From contig OY740770.1 in the NCBI GenBank assembly GCA_963513935.1, forward strand, positions 90,363,801 to 90,427,800: a stretch of DNA of 64,000 nt. The letters run 5' to 3'. Made by a program: the position numbers and the translations under genes. The DNA comes from Aphrophora alni (Eukaryota > Arthropoda > Insecta > Hemiptera > Aphrophoridae). The notes below the pieces were generated by a model, which had not been told where the DNA came from, made no database searches, and saw only the letters and a list, made by a program, of their open reading frames with translations. Positions 28,258-41,479 of this stretch are shown here, in pieces. Within the stretch, counting starts at the first letter, position 1, and each line of letters starts with the position of its first letter.

Positions 28258-29040
28258 ATATTAACAAATTTCTAGAACCTTCTCCTTTACGATTTAATTT
28301 TCTATCTGATCTTTCTTGGCCCGCACAAATTGTCATCTGGTAGTCTTCTTTCTGTGCACTGCAGAACATAATAAAATACGGAACCAAGCCGTATTTCCTC
28401 TAAGCCAAATGCACATCTGTATGTTTGGGCATCGGTGGGCTGAGCTCTCCTAGAGCCCCTCCGTGCCGTAATCTGTATAGATGTTTGCAGGCGAAGAGAT
28501 ATTAGTTTTCCTTATCCAGTGATATATCTCACTGTTCCCCGGACTTGACGCTTTTCAACCCATAGTCTGATCAACTATGAGGTTCCAATTTACGGCAATG
28601 GCCGCTACATGTACCTGACATGTTTCCCTATCTAGACATATCTTAACATCGAGCACTCCGCGGGTGTAATCGATGCGACGAGAATATAGAGAGCGTCATG
28701 AACTCTTCTGTTTCTTCGTCACCATAACGTCTTCGGACGAGGACATAGTGAGTCCATCTTCTTAATAGTTAAGTTTGGTGTATTTGTTCTTTGTTGTTTA
28801 TCTTGGTGAAGGTATACTGACCGGTTCTGTCGAACTACATATAGTTAATGTGGCACTCGCTATGCATGTTAGTCTTAGTTTGTTTTTTTTGTTTATCTCG
28901 AGGTCTAAAACACCTGTCTGAGAGGAAATTTTTTTCACCCCTTCACGCACACTCTCTCTCTCCTTTTTCAAAATTTTGCGGGAGGCCCTTCTGGCCCCTT
29001 CTCTATTCCACTCTAACGCCGTCTTTCGGGGGGGGAGAGC
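28258..29040 (+). promoter_or_regulatory. 3' untranslated region with hairpin and polypurine tract
   Basis: There is no open frame of note and no env. AAATACGG at 28374-28381 pairs exactly with CCGTATTT at 28389-28396 across a 7-nt loop. A second small stem surrounds GGGCT...AGCCC near 28437-28461. The G-run plus GAGAG at about 29029-29039, one base before the 3' LTR, is the polypurine tract that primes plus-strand synthesis. Confidence 0.7.
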
Positions 29041-31071
29041 TGTAGCATTCAAAAACACATTCGTAAATATACATTCAACTTGCTTAGCCTTGACAGATGC
29101 TGGCACCTGGCGGCCCTCTCCAAAACCAAGCATCGCCTGACACCTGAATACAAAGTACAATTCGCCGGTCAAGCTAGCTTCCCTACTACCCGTCCACAGT
29201 CTAGATGTGATAACAACATGGTCTACATTCTGCATTACTCCGTTAACAAAAGTTTCTTCTTTCTCAAATTTTACAAGTCTTATACTACATCATGCTAATT
29301 TACAGTTTGTGCGCTTTAGTTTAAACAATCTCGTTCTAAAATGTAAAATAAATCATCATTTTTCTCGGTACAAGCTCACGTGAACTGCGACAGGATTAAC
29401 CAGGTACTTCAACCTTACAGATTTTGTCATATTATAAATTTTGTTAATTTTTTTTAAATAATTTGTTAAATATCATGTATTCTTTAAAATATGTATTTCA
29501 TGTTTTATTTAATATTCTATTTTCTTTTGAAACTAAATGATTATAAAAAATTTTCTTTTCTTAAAACATCATTTACAAAACCTTGTAAAGTCACATTTTA
29601 AGTTTTGAACAATTTTGTGAAATAAGTGCAAACTAATGTTGAACATTGAATGATCAGCATATCTTATTGAACATGTCAAATATAAAACAATTAGAGAAAT
29701 TTCTTCTAAATCAGAAAATTTCGTTTTATAGACTTTTGAAGAATCTTACAAGTCTTATACAAGCTTTCTTTTAAACAAAACTATATATATATAAATAAAT
29801 TTATAATCATCTAAGAAGCTTTTAATTACAATCTTAACGAATTTCTGTGATGCAATTAATTTACTTTAATTCTGACAAATAACCAGATATTTTCTTCAAT
29901 AAAGAACATTAATGCTACAACATGTCTGATTTTGCACAGACGTTTAAAAAAAAACGTGTTTTTTGTTTGCCATAGCTAATATGCTGGTAGAAGAAATAGG
30001 AGAAATAGAGAAATTCTTGTCTCACATTGCGCAAACCAGCGAAACATCCTAACAAGTTTCGTCCTGTTGGCAAAACACGTTTTTTGTATAACATAACTTC
30101 AGATTTTCAAGTGCATAAAAGTGATGTCCCTTTTTACAGCTGACTTTACAGAACTTTAACTAACTCATATTGTATATGTGCCTAAATTTACTTCCGCAAA
30201 TATGTGTTCCTTAAAACTATTTTCTAGATGTAGACTTGTGTAATTATTTATAAATTATATAACAATTTCTTGGGTGGAGCCTGCATGCAATTTTCGGTCC
30301 TAACAACCTCCAAGAGGTTAGTTTCTAAATTAAAATAATTGACGTCAATTAACAAAATTTCAAACTTCTAAATTCTTTTCTTTTTTTAAATATATAAATT
30401 TATTGGCCAATATAGTTTTTAAGAAATTTTCAAACCAATTATATTATGTAACTTTAGTTTAGTGATAAACATCTTAACTATAGATATGATCTTTTTGAAC
30501 TTAAAATATCAAGCTCGTTTATATTTTGTTAAATTCTGTAACTGTTTAAAAAGAAACTATCATCTTATAAACTAAAAAGGGGGGGGATAAGTTTTTTGAA
30601 TCTTTTGATTAATTTTTTTTTTAAATTATTATACTTTTACATTAAGGGTGTATAATTCTTTTTTTTGATTAATTATAATTCTGTGAATTATTAAGCTGTG
30701 CTCATTGTTTTTTTTTATTGTTAAATTTTTGTAACTATAAATATATATATATACTAAAAGGGGGGATAAATTTTTAGAATCTGTTGATTAATTTTTTTTT
30801 TATCTAAATTATTATATGTTACAATTAAGGGCTTATAACTTTTACAATTTATGATCTTGTTAATCATAAGTTTTTTTTTTACTGATGATTTGTGTCAGGA
30901 TGTCTTTTGTTGTAAATGACAAAGTCTGAACCGTCGAAATTTCTTTCTGTTTTCAATAAACTTGAGCCTTGTTAATTATTAAACTTGTCTTTGTCTTTTT
31001 TTTTATCTTTCTTTTCAAACATTGTTACCATTTTGGTTCCGCCTTTATTAAATTTAAGTCCCCTGGTAACA
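29041..31071 (+). repeat. 3' LTR of the first gypsy element (2031 bp)
   Basis: Near-identical to the 5' LTR, with TG...CA ends and followed by the TACA duplication at 31072-31075. AATAAA lies at 30955-30960. The 76-codon frame at 30969-31199 runs out of the LTR into flanking DNA and is not a gene. Confidence 0.95.
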
Positions 31072-31075
31072 TACA

Positions 31076-32208
31076 TAAGTTCTGGATCTCATGGAACATC
31101 ACAAGAAGTCGAAGTCCTGAGGGAATAATTCCAAGATTTAATTACTGGAATAAAAGGAAATATTTCGGGTGGTCCGTGCACGCGAAAACGTTGGCGTAGA
31201 ATATCCGTTCGAATTATCAACAAAACTATGTAATTACCGTTAGGATTTCTCCCATAAATAGGGGATACCTGTAGGTCAAGGTCAGTTATGGGAAATATAA
31301 AATCAACAATAGGATAGAGGTTGAGACAAGATTGGGTTGGAAAATTGACCTAACCTAGTGACATCGACTGGAGAAGGGGGGACACCAACAGACGACGATC
31401 ATAATAATAATGAAAACAATTACTGCTAGCGATTAAACAACCTTACAACTTTAAAATTAACTTGAAAAACTAATTATATCACACACCCATACTTCAGAAA
31501 GAAAAATAAACCGAAAATATTCAGCGAAACACCCTAGAACAAAAGGAAAATTTAGTATAGGGATTGGTATACGAAAGAGGTACAAACTATACTTAAATAA
31601 TTGAATAATCCAGTCTCGAGGAGCTTGGGGTAATTCGTTATTCGAAAGATGTGATTCGTCATTGTAATTTTGTACGGTATGTAAATTACATGAGTACAAT
31701 AAATTATGAGTTTAAATATGGTATACGCATAATTTATGCTATTTTTTATCAATATAACAAGATCCAAAAAATAACTATTTAAATATTCAAAGTAGCAACC
31801 GTTTAAAATGTGTAAAGTCAAATATCTCGAAAATCGTAAATCTTACAAAACCTTTATAAGTGACAAAATATTTATATATTTTAATTATAAAATAACTGGA
31901 GTATTTAATTCTTCTGTAGCTTAAAAATTAACCAATTTATGAACAAAAACCTAAAACGAAACAAAAATGGGTAATTGTCAAAAATACACAAAATTATTTA
32001 AAAACATTTTCTTTTTTTCAATATGAAACTTTATTTTTACATTGAATTTGAAATTATTTTGATTGAATACTGTGACTTTTAATCAAACAAATAGTGTATA
32101 TTTATTCACTAGAGAAGAAAAAGAATAACTTAAGTTTAGTTTGGAGTTTTTCTGTTGTAGAAGTATTCCTTAAAGGAATTATTAGGATATTTCTAATATT
32201 AGTATTAA
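31076..32208. other. Intergenic DNA
   Basis: No gene can be supported. The first 300 bp or so (31076-31400) are richer in G and C than what follows. Together with the bases left of the first gypsy element (about 21640-21722), they form an uninterrupted pre-insertion site, possibly inside an older repeat. The rest is AT-rich. Confidence 0.4.
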
Positions 32209-32214
32209 CACACG

Positions 32215-32298
<84 letters not shown>

Positions 32299-32300
<2 letters not shown>

Positions 32301-34863
32301 GACGGTTTGGAAAAAGCCAAACGTCTCAAGTCCATTTAAAACAAGTTAAATTGCCGCGCTAAACCTTGTAGAGTGGGGACGAGGTGGGGCGATGACGTCA
32401 CGCCAGTTCGAGAGCAAACTTGCTTGTTCGGACGTGAAAAGTCAAACTGCCTTAGTTCCTATTTTATTAAGAAACTAAATTATTAATATAAATAAATATT
32501 CAGTAGAGTCAACCGACCAATAATATCAACAAATAAATTTAAAATCACATAAAACAAAAAAGTTATTCAAGTTTTTAGAAGGGCTCAAAAACCTAAAATT
32601 TGGAAGAAGAATAAATTCAAAATTCAAAAATCGTAGAGTCATAACCAAGTGGGGAAGTAACAATAATCACAAATAAAAAATATGAAATAATAATAATTAA
32701 CAGGTGAGAATGGACTTAGAAAGTCATTCTTGGGGAGTTTTTTGGAATTTTTGAGTTGAAGGGGGGATCATTTAAAAAATAATAATAAGTACTATTGTAG
32801 AGACCACAATAGGGCACAATAATAGGTACTTAGAATCAAATTTGAAAATAAAATAAGGGAGATATAATAATTACAAAACGTAAAACTTCAAAGCCCAAAA
32901 GCGGGTAAAATAAACGTTAAAGGGGTAAAGTAACATGATAATTATATGTATTTAGTATGTAAAATGGTAACACACCAAAGCAGAAGTAATAATATATAAT
33001 GGGGGGGTTTTTATGAACATAAACTCATACGACACAAACTTAAGGACTTCAAAGGCGAATAACTCGACAACCAAACGAGTTATGGGAAAAGTACAAACAT
33101 AGTTTTTCGTCGTAGTAGAAGAGGAACAAGATTTCGTCAAAAGAATTTTGAGAAAGGACTTATCTCAAAATTTGAAAAGGGGAAAAATCAGACTTCGGGA
33201 AAAGGGCGATAACTCGCGAACGAAGCGTAGTAGAGCGATGAATCAAGTTCCACAAGACCCACAAGATGGAAAGGAAGAAGAATCCGAAAGGAACTTTAAA
33301 ATCGGTTCGAGCGTTCGAAAGTTATAGCGAGTTGAACGAAAAAACGTCAAAAGTAGAGATTTTCATGCAAAAACATGAAAAGTTGCGCGCGCATCCTCAA
33401 GCAGAGTCTAAAGTCAGAATCATCATGTTGCCAACATGGATCAAAGATAACGTTAAAGAAAAAATACTATAAATTATTAATTAAAAGGTGTTTTAATTAA
33501 TAATTAAGGAAGAAAACTATTCATTAGTCAAAAAATAGGACTAATAAAACATATAGTGTAAATATTTCAGACCAAAAGGGCCTGAAAACACATAATATAT
33601 GGAAAATACCTTTTTCCCAAAAAGGGAGGAAAATTGGCTCCAGAAAAGTGGATTAATTCCCACTGACAGGGAGACCGAGATTTAACCGTCGAAAGACGAT
33701 TACTTTTGATTTGGAATCGACGCTTAAAGGACGTTTCTTCTGCAACCGACTCTGAGCTGAGAGGAAGATTCAACTGTCACTCTACTAATTGGACTTAGAA
33801 TAATTTCAACTTTAATCGATCTTCAAGGCGACTTAGAAGAATTCGAGACCAGCATTCAACTACATAGCAGCTTACAGACTCTGGATAGAAAACATCACAT
33901 CACCATCATCCTAATAATACAACAAATTCCAAATCCAACTAGAACTTCTATTAAAGTGTGAAGGTATCTTATACTTAAGGAATAATTCGCAAATATTAAA
34001 TTCTTTTCAAATATAACGTCATTAGGGGAATTGTTACAAATTAAATTAATTTTAAACCTCTGCTTTGGTGTTGATAATAATTAATAATTTAAATACGACT
34101 TTTTCAGTACAGGAAAAACTGTTTGTGGTTCTGTCTGGAAAGTCAAGCGCTTTTATTTTTGTTTAATATATAGATAATATTACATTAATTAATGTTGTTA
34201 AATAAATAAATAGTTGTGTTATTGTTCAATTAAATTGTTTTGTGTGATTAAAAAAGTTTTGAATATAAAATTTTTCTGTGCAAAAGAGGAAATAATATAC
34301 AAATAATTCATTTCTAAATTTTGTTGTGTTTTTAATATAAATCCATTCTGTGTATGCTATTAACTTTGTTTTAACATAAATTTTATATATGTGCTCTGGT
34401 AATATAATTTGAAAATTTTAAAAGTTATCATCAGAACTTAAGAGCCGATTTCTCCCAAAAGGCACGACCTTGGAGAGAGAGAGAGTTAATCTTAAAAGAG
34501 TTAAATAATCGAGCATTGAGATAAAATTCAGGGAATTTTGCGTTAATTAAAATTTAGTAAGTTTATGAGGACAAGCTCATACTTATTAGAGCCAAGAGTT
34601 GCAAAATCTTTGATTTAAAAAAGTAAAAGTGAGCATCTTGGCCTTGCCCGCGCCTGCTCTGAAAAGAAAGGTGGTTCGCCCAGTCGGTGGTGATCGTACA
34701 GCGAGTTTAAGAGTTCGTGATAATAGTGTTCCAAAAAAGGGAACAAGAATCTTAAACTCGTCGAAGTCAAAGAGGGAGACGCAGCGAGGTGAGTGGCGTT
34801 CCAACGTAGGGCACGAAGAACCCTACTCGAAAGCACTAACGTAGAGAGGAGCGTAGCGTGGCA
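32299..34863 (+). repeat. Left arm of the 32-37 kb palindrome
   Basis: About 2565 bp. It carries a TGACGTCA (CRE-like) octamer at 32393-32400, about 94 bp from the outer end. The 68-codon frame at 33266-33472 has a same-length counterpart in the right arm that differs at about 13 residues. That is no better than the nucleotide similarity implies, so coding is unproven. A GAGAGAGAG tract lies near 34472. Confidence 0.8.
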
Positions 34864-34864
34864 A

Positions 34865-34929
<65 letters not shown>

Positions 34930-34932
<3 letters not shown>

Positions 34933-37514
34933 CACGCTACGCTCGGGGTCGTAGGGTTCTTCTTACCCCTACTTTGGAACGCCACTTACCACACTACTCT
35001 CGAGGTCGTAGGGTTCTTTTTGCCCCACTCTCTCTTCACGAATTTAAGATTCTTTGTTCCCTTTTTGGAACACTATTTATCACGAACTCTTAAACTCGCT
35101 GTACGATCACCACCGACTGGGCGAACCACCTTTCTTCTCAGAGCAAGCGCGGGCAAGGCCAAGATGCTCACTTTTACCTTTTTGAATCAAAGATTTTGCA
35201 ACTCTTGGCTCTAATAAGTATGAGCTTGTCCTCATAAACTTACTAACTTTTAATTTACGCAAAATTCCCTGAATTTTATCTCAATGCTCGATTATTTGAC
35301 TCTTTCTTAAGATTAACACACTCTCTCTCCAAGGTCGTGTCTTTTGGGAGAAATCGGCTCTTAAGTTCTGATGATAACTTTTAAAATTTTCAAATTATAT
35401 TACCAGAGCACACACACATAAGATTTATATTTAAACAAGGTTAATAGCATATACAGAATGGATATATATTGAAAACACAACAAAATTTAGAAATGAATTA
35501 TTTATATATATTCTTTTCTCTTTTGCACAGAAAAATGTTAAATTTATAAACTTTTTTAATAACACCAAACAATTTGATTAAACAATAACACAACTATTTA
35601 TTTATTTGACAAAATTTATCAATGTAAGATTTTCTATATCCTAAACAAAATAAAAACGCTTGACTTTTCAGACAGAACCACAAACAGTTTTTCCTGTACT
35701 GAAAAAGTCGTATTTAATTATTAATTATTTTCAACACCAAAGCAGAGGTTTAAAAAAGAATTTAGTTTTTAATAATTCCCCTAATGACGTTATATTTGAA
35801 ATGAAGTTAATATTTGCAAATTATTCCTTAAGTATAAGATACCTTCACACTTTATTAGAAGTTCTAGTTGGATTTGGAATTTGTTGTATAATTAGGCTGA
35901 TGTTGATTTGATGTTTTCGATCCAGAGTCTGTAAGCTGCTATGTAGTTGAATGCTGGTCTCGAATTCTTCTAAGTTGCCTTGAAGTTCGGTTAGAGTTGA
36001 AATTATTCTAAGTCCAGTTAAGTAGAGTGACAGTTGAATTTTCCTCTCAGCTCAGAGTCGGTTGCAGAAGAAACGTCCTTTTCGCGTTGATTCCAAATCA
36101 AAAGTACCCGTCTTTCGACGGATAAATTACGGTCTCCCTTTCAGTGGGAATTAATCCCCTTCTTGGAGCCAATTTTCCTCCTTTTTTGGGAAAAAGGTAT
36201 TTTCTTCATATTATGTGTTTTCAGGCCCTTTTGGTCTGAAATATTTACACTATATATTTTATTAGTCATATTTTTTGACTAATGAACAGTTTTCTTCCTT
36301 TATTATTAATTAAAACACCTTTTAATTAATAATTTATTGTATTTCTTCTTCAATGTTATCTGTGATCGAAGTTGGCAATATGATGTTTCTGACTTTAGAC
36401 TCCTGTTGAGGATGCGCGCGCCACTTTTCATGTTTTTGCATGAAAATTTCTACTTTGGTCGTTTTTTCGTTCAACTCGCTGTAACTTACGAACGCTCGAA
36501 CCGATTTTAAAGTTCCTTTCGGATTCTTCTTCCTTTCCATCTTGTGGGTCTTGTGAAACTTGATTCATCGCTCTACTGCGCTTCATTCGCGAGTTATCGC
36601 CCTTTTCCCGAAATTCGATTTTTCTCCTTTTCAAATTTTGAGATAAGTCCTTTCTCAAAATTCTTTTGACGAAATCTTGTTCCTCTTCGACTACGACGAA
36701 AAACTCTGTTTGTACTTTTCACATAACTCGTTTGGTTCCCGAGTTATACGTCCTTGAAGTCCTAAAGTTTGTGTCGTATAAGTTTTTGTTCATAAAACCC
36801 CCCCATTATATATTATTACTTCTGCTTTGATGTTTTACAATTTTACGTACTAGATAGCTATAATTACAATCTTATTTTACCCCTTTAACTTTTAATTTAA
36901 CCGCTTTTGGGCTTTAAAGTTTTACGTTTTGTAATTATTATATCTCCCTTATTTTATTCTCAAATTTGATTCTAAGTACATATTATTGTGCCCTATTGTG
37001 GTCTCTACAATATACAATAGTACTTATTATTATTTTTTAAATAATCCCCCCTTCAACTCAAAAATTCCAAAAAACTCCCCAAGAATGACTTTCTAAGTCC
37101 ATTTTCACCTGTTAATTATTATTAATTCATATTTTTTATTTATTATTATTATTAGTTCCCCTCTGAGTTATGACTCTACGTTTTTTGAATTTTGACTTTA
37201 AGTTTTTTTCCAATTTTAGGTTTTTGAGCCCCTACAAAAACTTGAATAACTTTTTTGTTTCAATTGCTTTTAAATTTATTTTTCGATATTATTAATCGGT
37301 TGATTCTACTGAACATTAATTTATTTTAATAATTTAATATTTTAATAAAATAAGAAACAAGTCAGAACGACTGTACACGAACCAACATGCAGTGTTCAAC
37401 ACCTGTTGCCGTGACGTCATCGTTCCTCCTCGTCCCCCATCTACATGGCTTTATCGCGGGAATTTAAACAGTTTTAAATTGGCTTGAGACTTTTGGCTTT
37501 TCCCAAACCGTCTC

Positions 37515-37515
<1 letters not shown>
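34930..37515 (-). repeat. Right arm of the 32-37 kb palindrome
   Basis: About 2586 bp, the reverse complement of the left arm. The mirrored TGACGTCA octamer is at 37412-37419, about 96 bp from the outer end. The counterpart 68-codon frame is at 36334-36540 on the minus strand. The outer end abuts a CA array. Confidence 0.8.
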
Positions 37516-37571
<56 letters not shown>

Positions 37572-37573
<2 letters not shown>

Positions 37574-39099
37574 CTGCATTCATAAACACACAACTAACTC
37601 GTAGGATCTCAAGTTATAAAATATACTTAATATCTCTAACAACGTATTATTATTTGTTAAACATATATATTATTTGAATTTCATGAAAAGTGTACATGAA
37701 ATAACGCAACTAGCACTTAAGGGAAGCCAAGCTATTAATAATTCTGTCAATCTTCCAACCCAAATAGCAAAGTCAGCATTACGTCAGGTAGTAATATACA
37801 TTATTAACAATAAAGTGGAATACCGGAGTCAGATAAATCCTCAGTAAGATAACAAACATACATACATAATAAAATTATAACAAAAAATTATGTTTTGAAA
37901 ATTATGTAATTTATTAAACTTATATATTTAATAGTTTGGTTCAACACGTTTAGTTTCATATTTTCATACTGTAAAGTAATTTAGCAAAATTACACCAGAT
38001 GTGACAGAAAATAAAGCTTCTATTCATTAGTAAATTTAAAGCAAAGAATTATTATCCCCACAAACATTCAAATAACGGTGGTGATATAAGTGAAAGAACA
38101 ATAAGTTTTATTGTAACATATTTATATTTATTTCAAAAAGCTAAATAAAATGTCTAAACAGAACTACACTTTATTAAGGCAGATAATAATGTTAACCAGT
38201 TATTTATTTGAAACAATATTACCTATTAGAACACGAATGCAAGTATATTTTAACGTAAACATTATCAATACACAAAACAGGTAGAATAAGACTCTACAAA
38301 TTGTTTGGTAACAATGGAATTTATAAGAATAATTTTACTGAATATAATCGAAAATTTATACAATATAACGGAATTAGTGTACGTACTATAAACTGACGTC
38401 ATGTAAGTTACAAAAGATTTTACAAATTTGACACTAACACTTTAATTTTAACAATAGTATTTTTTCCTTAGGTGATGTATTTTCTTGTAGAAATGGTGCC
38501 AGGTTTTCAATACTTATACTTTGGAAATCCATTACATGGAACGTAGCCGTGAAAATCGTAACAGCCCAACGATTGACGCTGAGAAAATCATTTTAACACT
38601 TTGTTTTCCGACAAGTTGACTTATTTACACGGTAAAGAAAACCACATTTGGTTTTACGGTTATACAAGCGTAGCCATTTCCGTGCGTATTTCATGAAATT
38701 TTCGCCTTCAAGTCCTTACTCTGTCGCCACATGTGTGATGATTGTTTTTCTTCTAGCGATTGCGTTCTCACGTATTAACAGTCAGAATTTTTTTTTTTTT
38801 TGAGATTGGCTCTAGGCTGAATGGGATACATTCCAAAAGTCCGTCAAGATATGGATAAAAGGATAGGTTTTTGGAAAGTTTATAAACTCACTTTCAGGGT
38901 TTTCAGGAGCGACCCAGAGGTTTATTCTCTGACTTTAAGAATTAATTATAGCCAAAAGGTCCTTTCTGGAGAGTTTGGGGGTGAAAGAGTTTTTAACAGT
39001 GTAGCTACTAATCGTCCCTGTTTCAGATGCAAAATATTGAGACTTTTGTAAACTACTCTATAGTGAACGGCCGGCCTATATATGGACCGAGGGCAAGGA
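37572..39099. other. Intergenic DNA
   Basis: AT-rich to about 38460, then less AT-rich to 39099. The 76-codon frame at 38821-39051 has no recognisable domain. No gene is supported. Confidence 0.45.
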
Positions 39100-39466
39100 A
39101 AAGACTGAATATTCTCCTGATATGAACGTGGAGGCTGAATATTCCCCAGCTAGGAACGGGGATGCTGAATATTTTCCAGCTAGGAACGGGGAGACTGAAT
39201 ATTCTCCAGCTAGGAAGTTACAGACTGAATATTCTCCCGCTAGAAACGGGGATTCTGAATATTCTCCTGCTAGGAACTTAGAGGCTGAATATTCTCCAAC
39301 TTCAAACGGGGAGGCTGAATATTTTACCTCTAGGAACGGGGAGGCTGAATATTGTCCAACTAGGAACAAGGAGGCTGAATATTTTCCAGCTAGGAACGGG
39401 GAGGGTGAATAATCTCCAACTAAGAACGGGGAGGCTAAATATTCTCCAGTGGGGAGCGAAGAGGCT
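39100..39466 (+). repeat. 30-bp minisatellite, about 12 units
   Basis: Tandem units of exactly 30 bp contain GCTGAATATTC, then CAGCTAGGAACGGGGAG, with unit-to-unit substitutions. Because 30 is divisible by 3, both strands stay open (39122-39412 plus, 39076-39369 minus) and translate to a repeating decapeptide of the EYSPARNG type. The open frames are explained by the period alone. The G/C-rich unit contrasts with the AT-rich surroundings. A TA microsatellite follows at about 39498-39528. Confidence 0.9.
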
Positions 39467-39494
39467 GAAGATGGTTATGTGGCTAATAAACGTG

Positions 39495-39530
<36 letters not shown>

Positions 39531-39534
39531 CTCT

Positions 39535-40387
39535 ATTATTAAATGTTGCAAAGGAGAAAAACATGTTTGGAAATTGTTAAAATCTATGTAATCCTAATAC
39601 CAAATGATTCCCCCCCACATACACACAATGTTATCACTTACAATATTAGGTCAAATTTTAACTGTGCTAAATTGAAGTTTTATGAAAACACTAAATTATA
39701 TTAGATGTAGGAAATGAGTTAATATCACGACTTTCCTCTCTCTCTATCTCTGTTTAATTAATGTCATTACATCAACATATACTGTCTTAATATATTACCA
39801 CCATCTTTCCATTATATTTTAACAATATTTATCTATTGGTTACAAATTAAATTAAATCACTCCGTTGACGTTTTAATAAAACATGTATACATTGTTGCGA
39901 CACAGATAGAGATGACTGGTTATTTTTATGGTTATTACAGTTATAGATCTGTGCTATATCTGGTTCCTCGATTTAATACTGAACATAAAAAGTTTTTGCA
40001 TATATAACAGATGGTAATGGTTTATATACACAATTTCATTAAAATTGTTTCATGCAATATACTATAAACTAAAAAATGTCCATGTTACGACATTATAATT
40101 TAAAAATATATATATATTACAGTTTCTGGAATGAACAAGAACTTTAAATGGGAGATATTACATTATTGTTAATAGTTAGGATGCTTTATTTAAATTGCCA
40201 TTAATTATATTATATATGTATATATCATTGTTACAATCTAAACTGAAAGTAAATATTCTAACGTAAAATATCGTCTCTGTGGGTCCTCTCAATATTTATA
40301 TATTTGTATTTTGTACCTTAGTCACTTAGAATACGATACTATTTTTGAAACATCAAACACGAAATAAAAGATGCACTAAACACTTAC

Positions 40388-40431
<44 letters not shown>

Positions 40432-41290
40432 GACGTCATTCAAATAATAAGTAACCACCTTCATTCGTTAACAGTTACAAAGCGTTGTTTTACTGAACGA
40501 TAAATTCTATACACAGCCTCACACTCGATATAACATTCAAGAAATTTACCATGCACAATCTCATACATTTACATCCTAACTAAGGTCTGAGCGATTATTA
40601 CGATTATTTATTTACATCTAGAAAGGTAAAGATAAGAGAAGTTATGTATACCTACCAAATCAATGATGATCATTTACTTAATAACCCTTCCTCTTATTAT
40701 TAAAATAAATTACTTGTGGCATATATCGATATTTCTTTCATTTGGAATCATTTGAAGTATGTTTTCAAAAGACTTTTAGAATAAATCATTGTCAATTAGT
40801 TACGAAAATAACTTTCAACACAAATTAAATTTTACTATAATTAAACACATATATAATGCGATTATTTTCTCTATATTTTTGTCTTAATTATTAAATAGTT
40901 AACTGTAAAGTTACAAACTAGTATTTGGTCTTCACTATTTTCATATCCCAATACACAATAGTAGTCTAATATACACTATCTATGGAATCATTGATGAAAG
41001 TCGTACTTTATTTGAATCAACTTCAGTTTATGGTATATAAAACAAATAATATACTAGGTCCTTAGGATTCAAAAATAATTACTGAAGGGTTTTTTCAACA
41101 ATGTGAAAAGTAAATATTAACTCTAACTTAAAACGTTAAAATACCTTCTAAAAATAATAATTAATAACACATTTAGAAAAGTTTTGAGTGCTTTAATGGG
41201 GTAATTATTAACAAAGAAATATTGTGAATTATTTTTCATTATATAAACTATGGATGGATGTTTTTAGACAAGTATCATAAGTTATACTTA
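39535..41290 (+). repeat. Old dispersed repeat, family A, copy 2
   Basis: Direct-orientation counterpart of 1745-3520, with the same order of landmarks: poly-C run near 39608, 'TCTGTTTAATTAATGTCATTACA' type block near 39748, 'GGTCTGAG' near 40584, 'AATCAATGATGAT' near 40659. It is diverged and non-coding. An AT microsatellite interrupts it at about 40390-40427. Confidence 0.6.
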
Positions 41291-41479
41291 GATAAATTCC
41301 TTTCATAATTTGAAATAGTTTTTTATTGCCTAATTTAATTTTTCTAGGACATGTATGTTTTCGGTAAAATAAAAAAAATTATCCTAATTATTTTGTCAAA
41401 GCAATATTACAAAATTTGTGTTTTTCGTGAGATGTTATAGTTGGACAATCAGTCACTGAAGGCACATTACTGTGATTTA

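Larger units (their letters stand above)
21723..31071 (+). mobile_element. Young Ty3/gypsy LTR retrotransposon with integrase-core deletion
   Basis: The element is 9.35 kb with LTRs at 21723-23754 and 29041-31071. Both begin TGTAGCATTC and end GGTAACA. The target duplication TACA is at 21719-21722 and 31072-31075. A primer-binding-like TGGTAGCAGAGCGTGG starts at 23761, six bases after the 5' LTR, and a G/A-rich polypurine tract (about 29029-29039) ends one base before the 3' LTR. Between them is one gag-pol frame (24478-28257), a leader of about 720 bp and a 3' untranslated region of about 780 bp with no env. The near-identical LTRs mean the insertion is recent. The missing integrase core means the integrase must have been supplied in trans, or the deletion happened after insertion. 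Confidence 0.95.
32209..37571. mobile_element. Palindromic element or paired insertion bounded by CA microsatellites
   Basis: Two arms, 32299-34863 and 34930-37515, are reverse complements of each other with clear divergence (roughly 10-20% by eye). The outer ends read inward are TGCGACGGTTTGG and TGAGACGGTTTGG. The inner ends are GCGTAGCGTGGCA (34851-34863) and TGCCACGCTACGC (34930-34942). CA arrays lie at the left outer edge (about 32209-32297), the axis (34866-34929) and the right outer edge (about 37515-37571), all reading CA on the plus strand. No transposase or reverse transcriptase was recognised. It is either a foldback-type element or two opposite insertions of a microsatellite-targeting unit. 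Confidence 0.8.

Noticed and set aside
33266..33472. 68-codon frame conserved in both arms of the 32-37 kb palindrome as a real gene
   Set aside because: About 13 of 68 residues differ, which is no better than the arms' nucleotide similarity predicts. No domain was recognised.
39076..39412. Decapeptide-repeat proteins on both strands
   Set aside because: A 30-bp period keeps all frames open. There is no independent evidence of coding.
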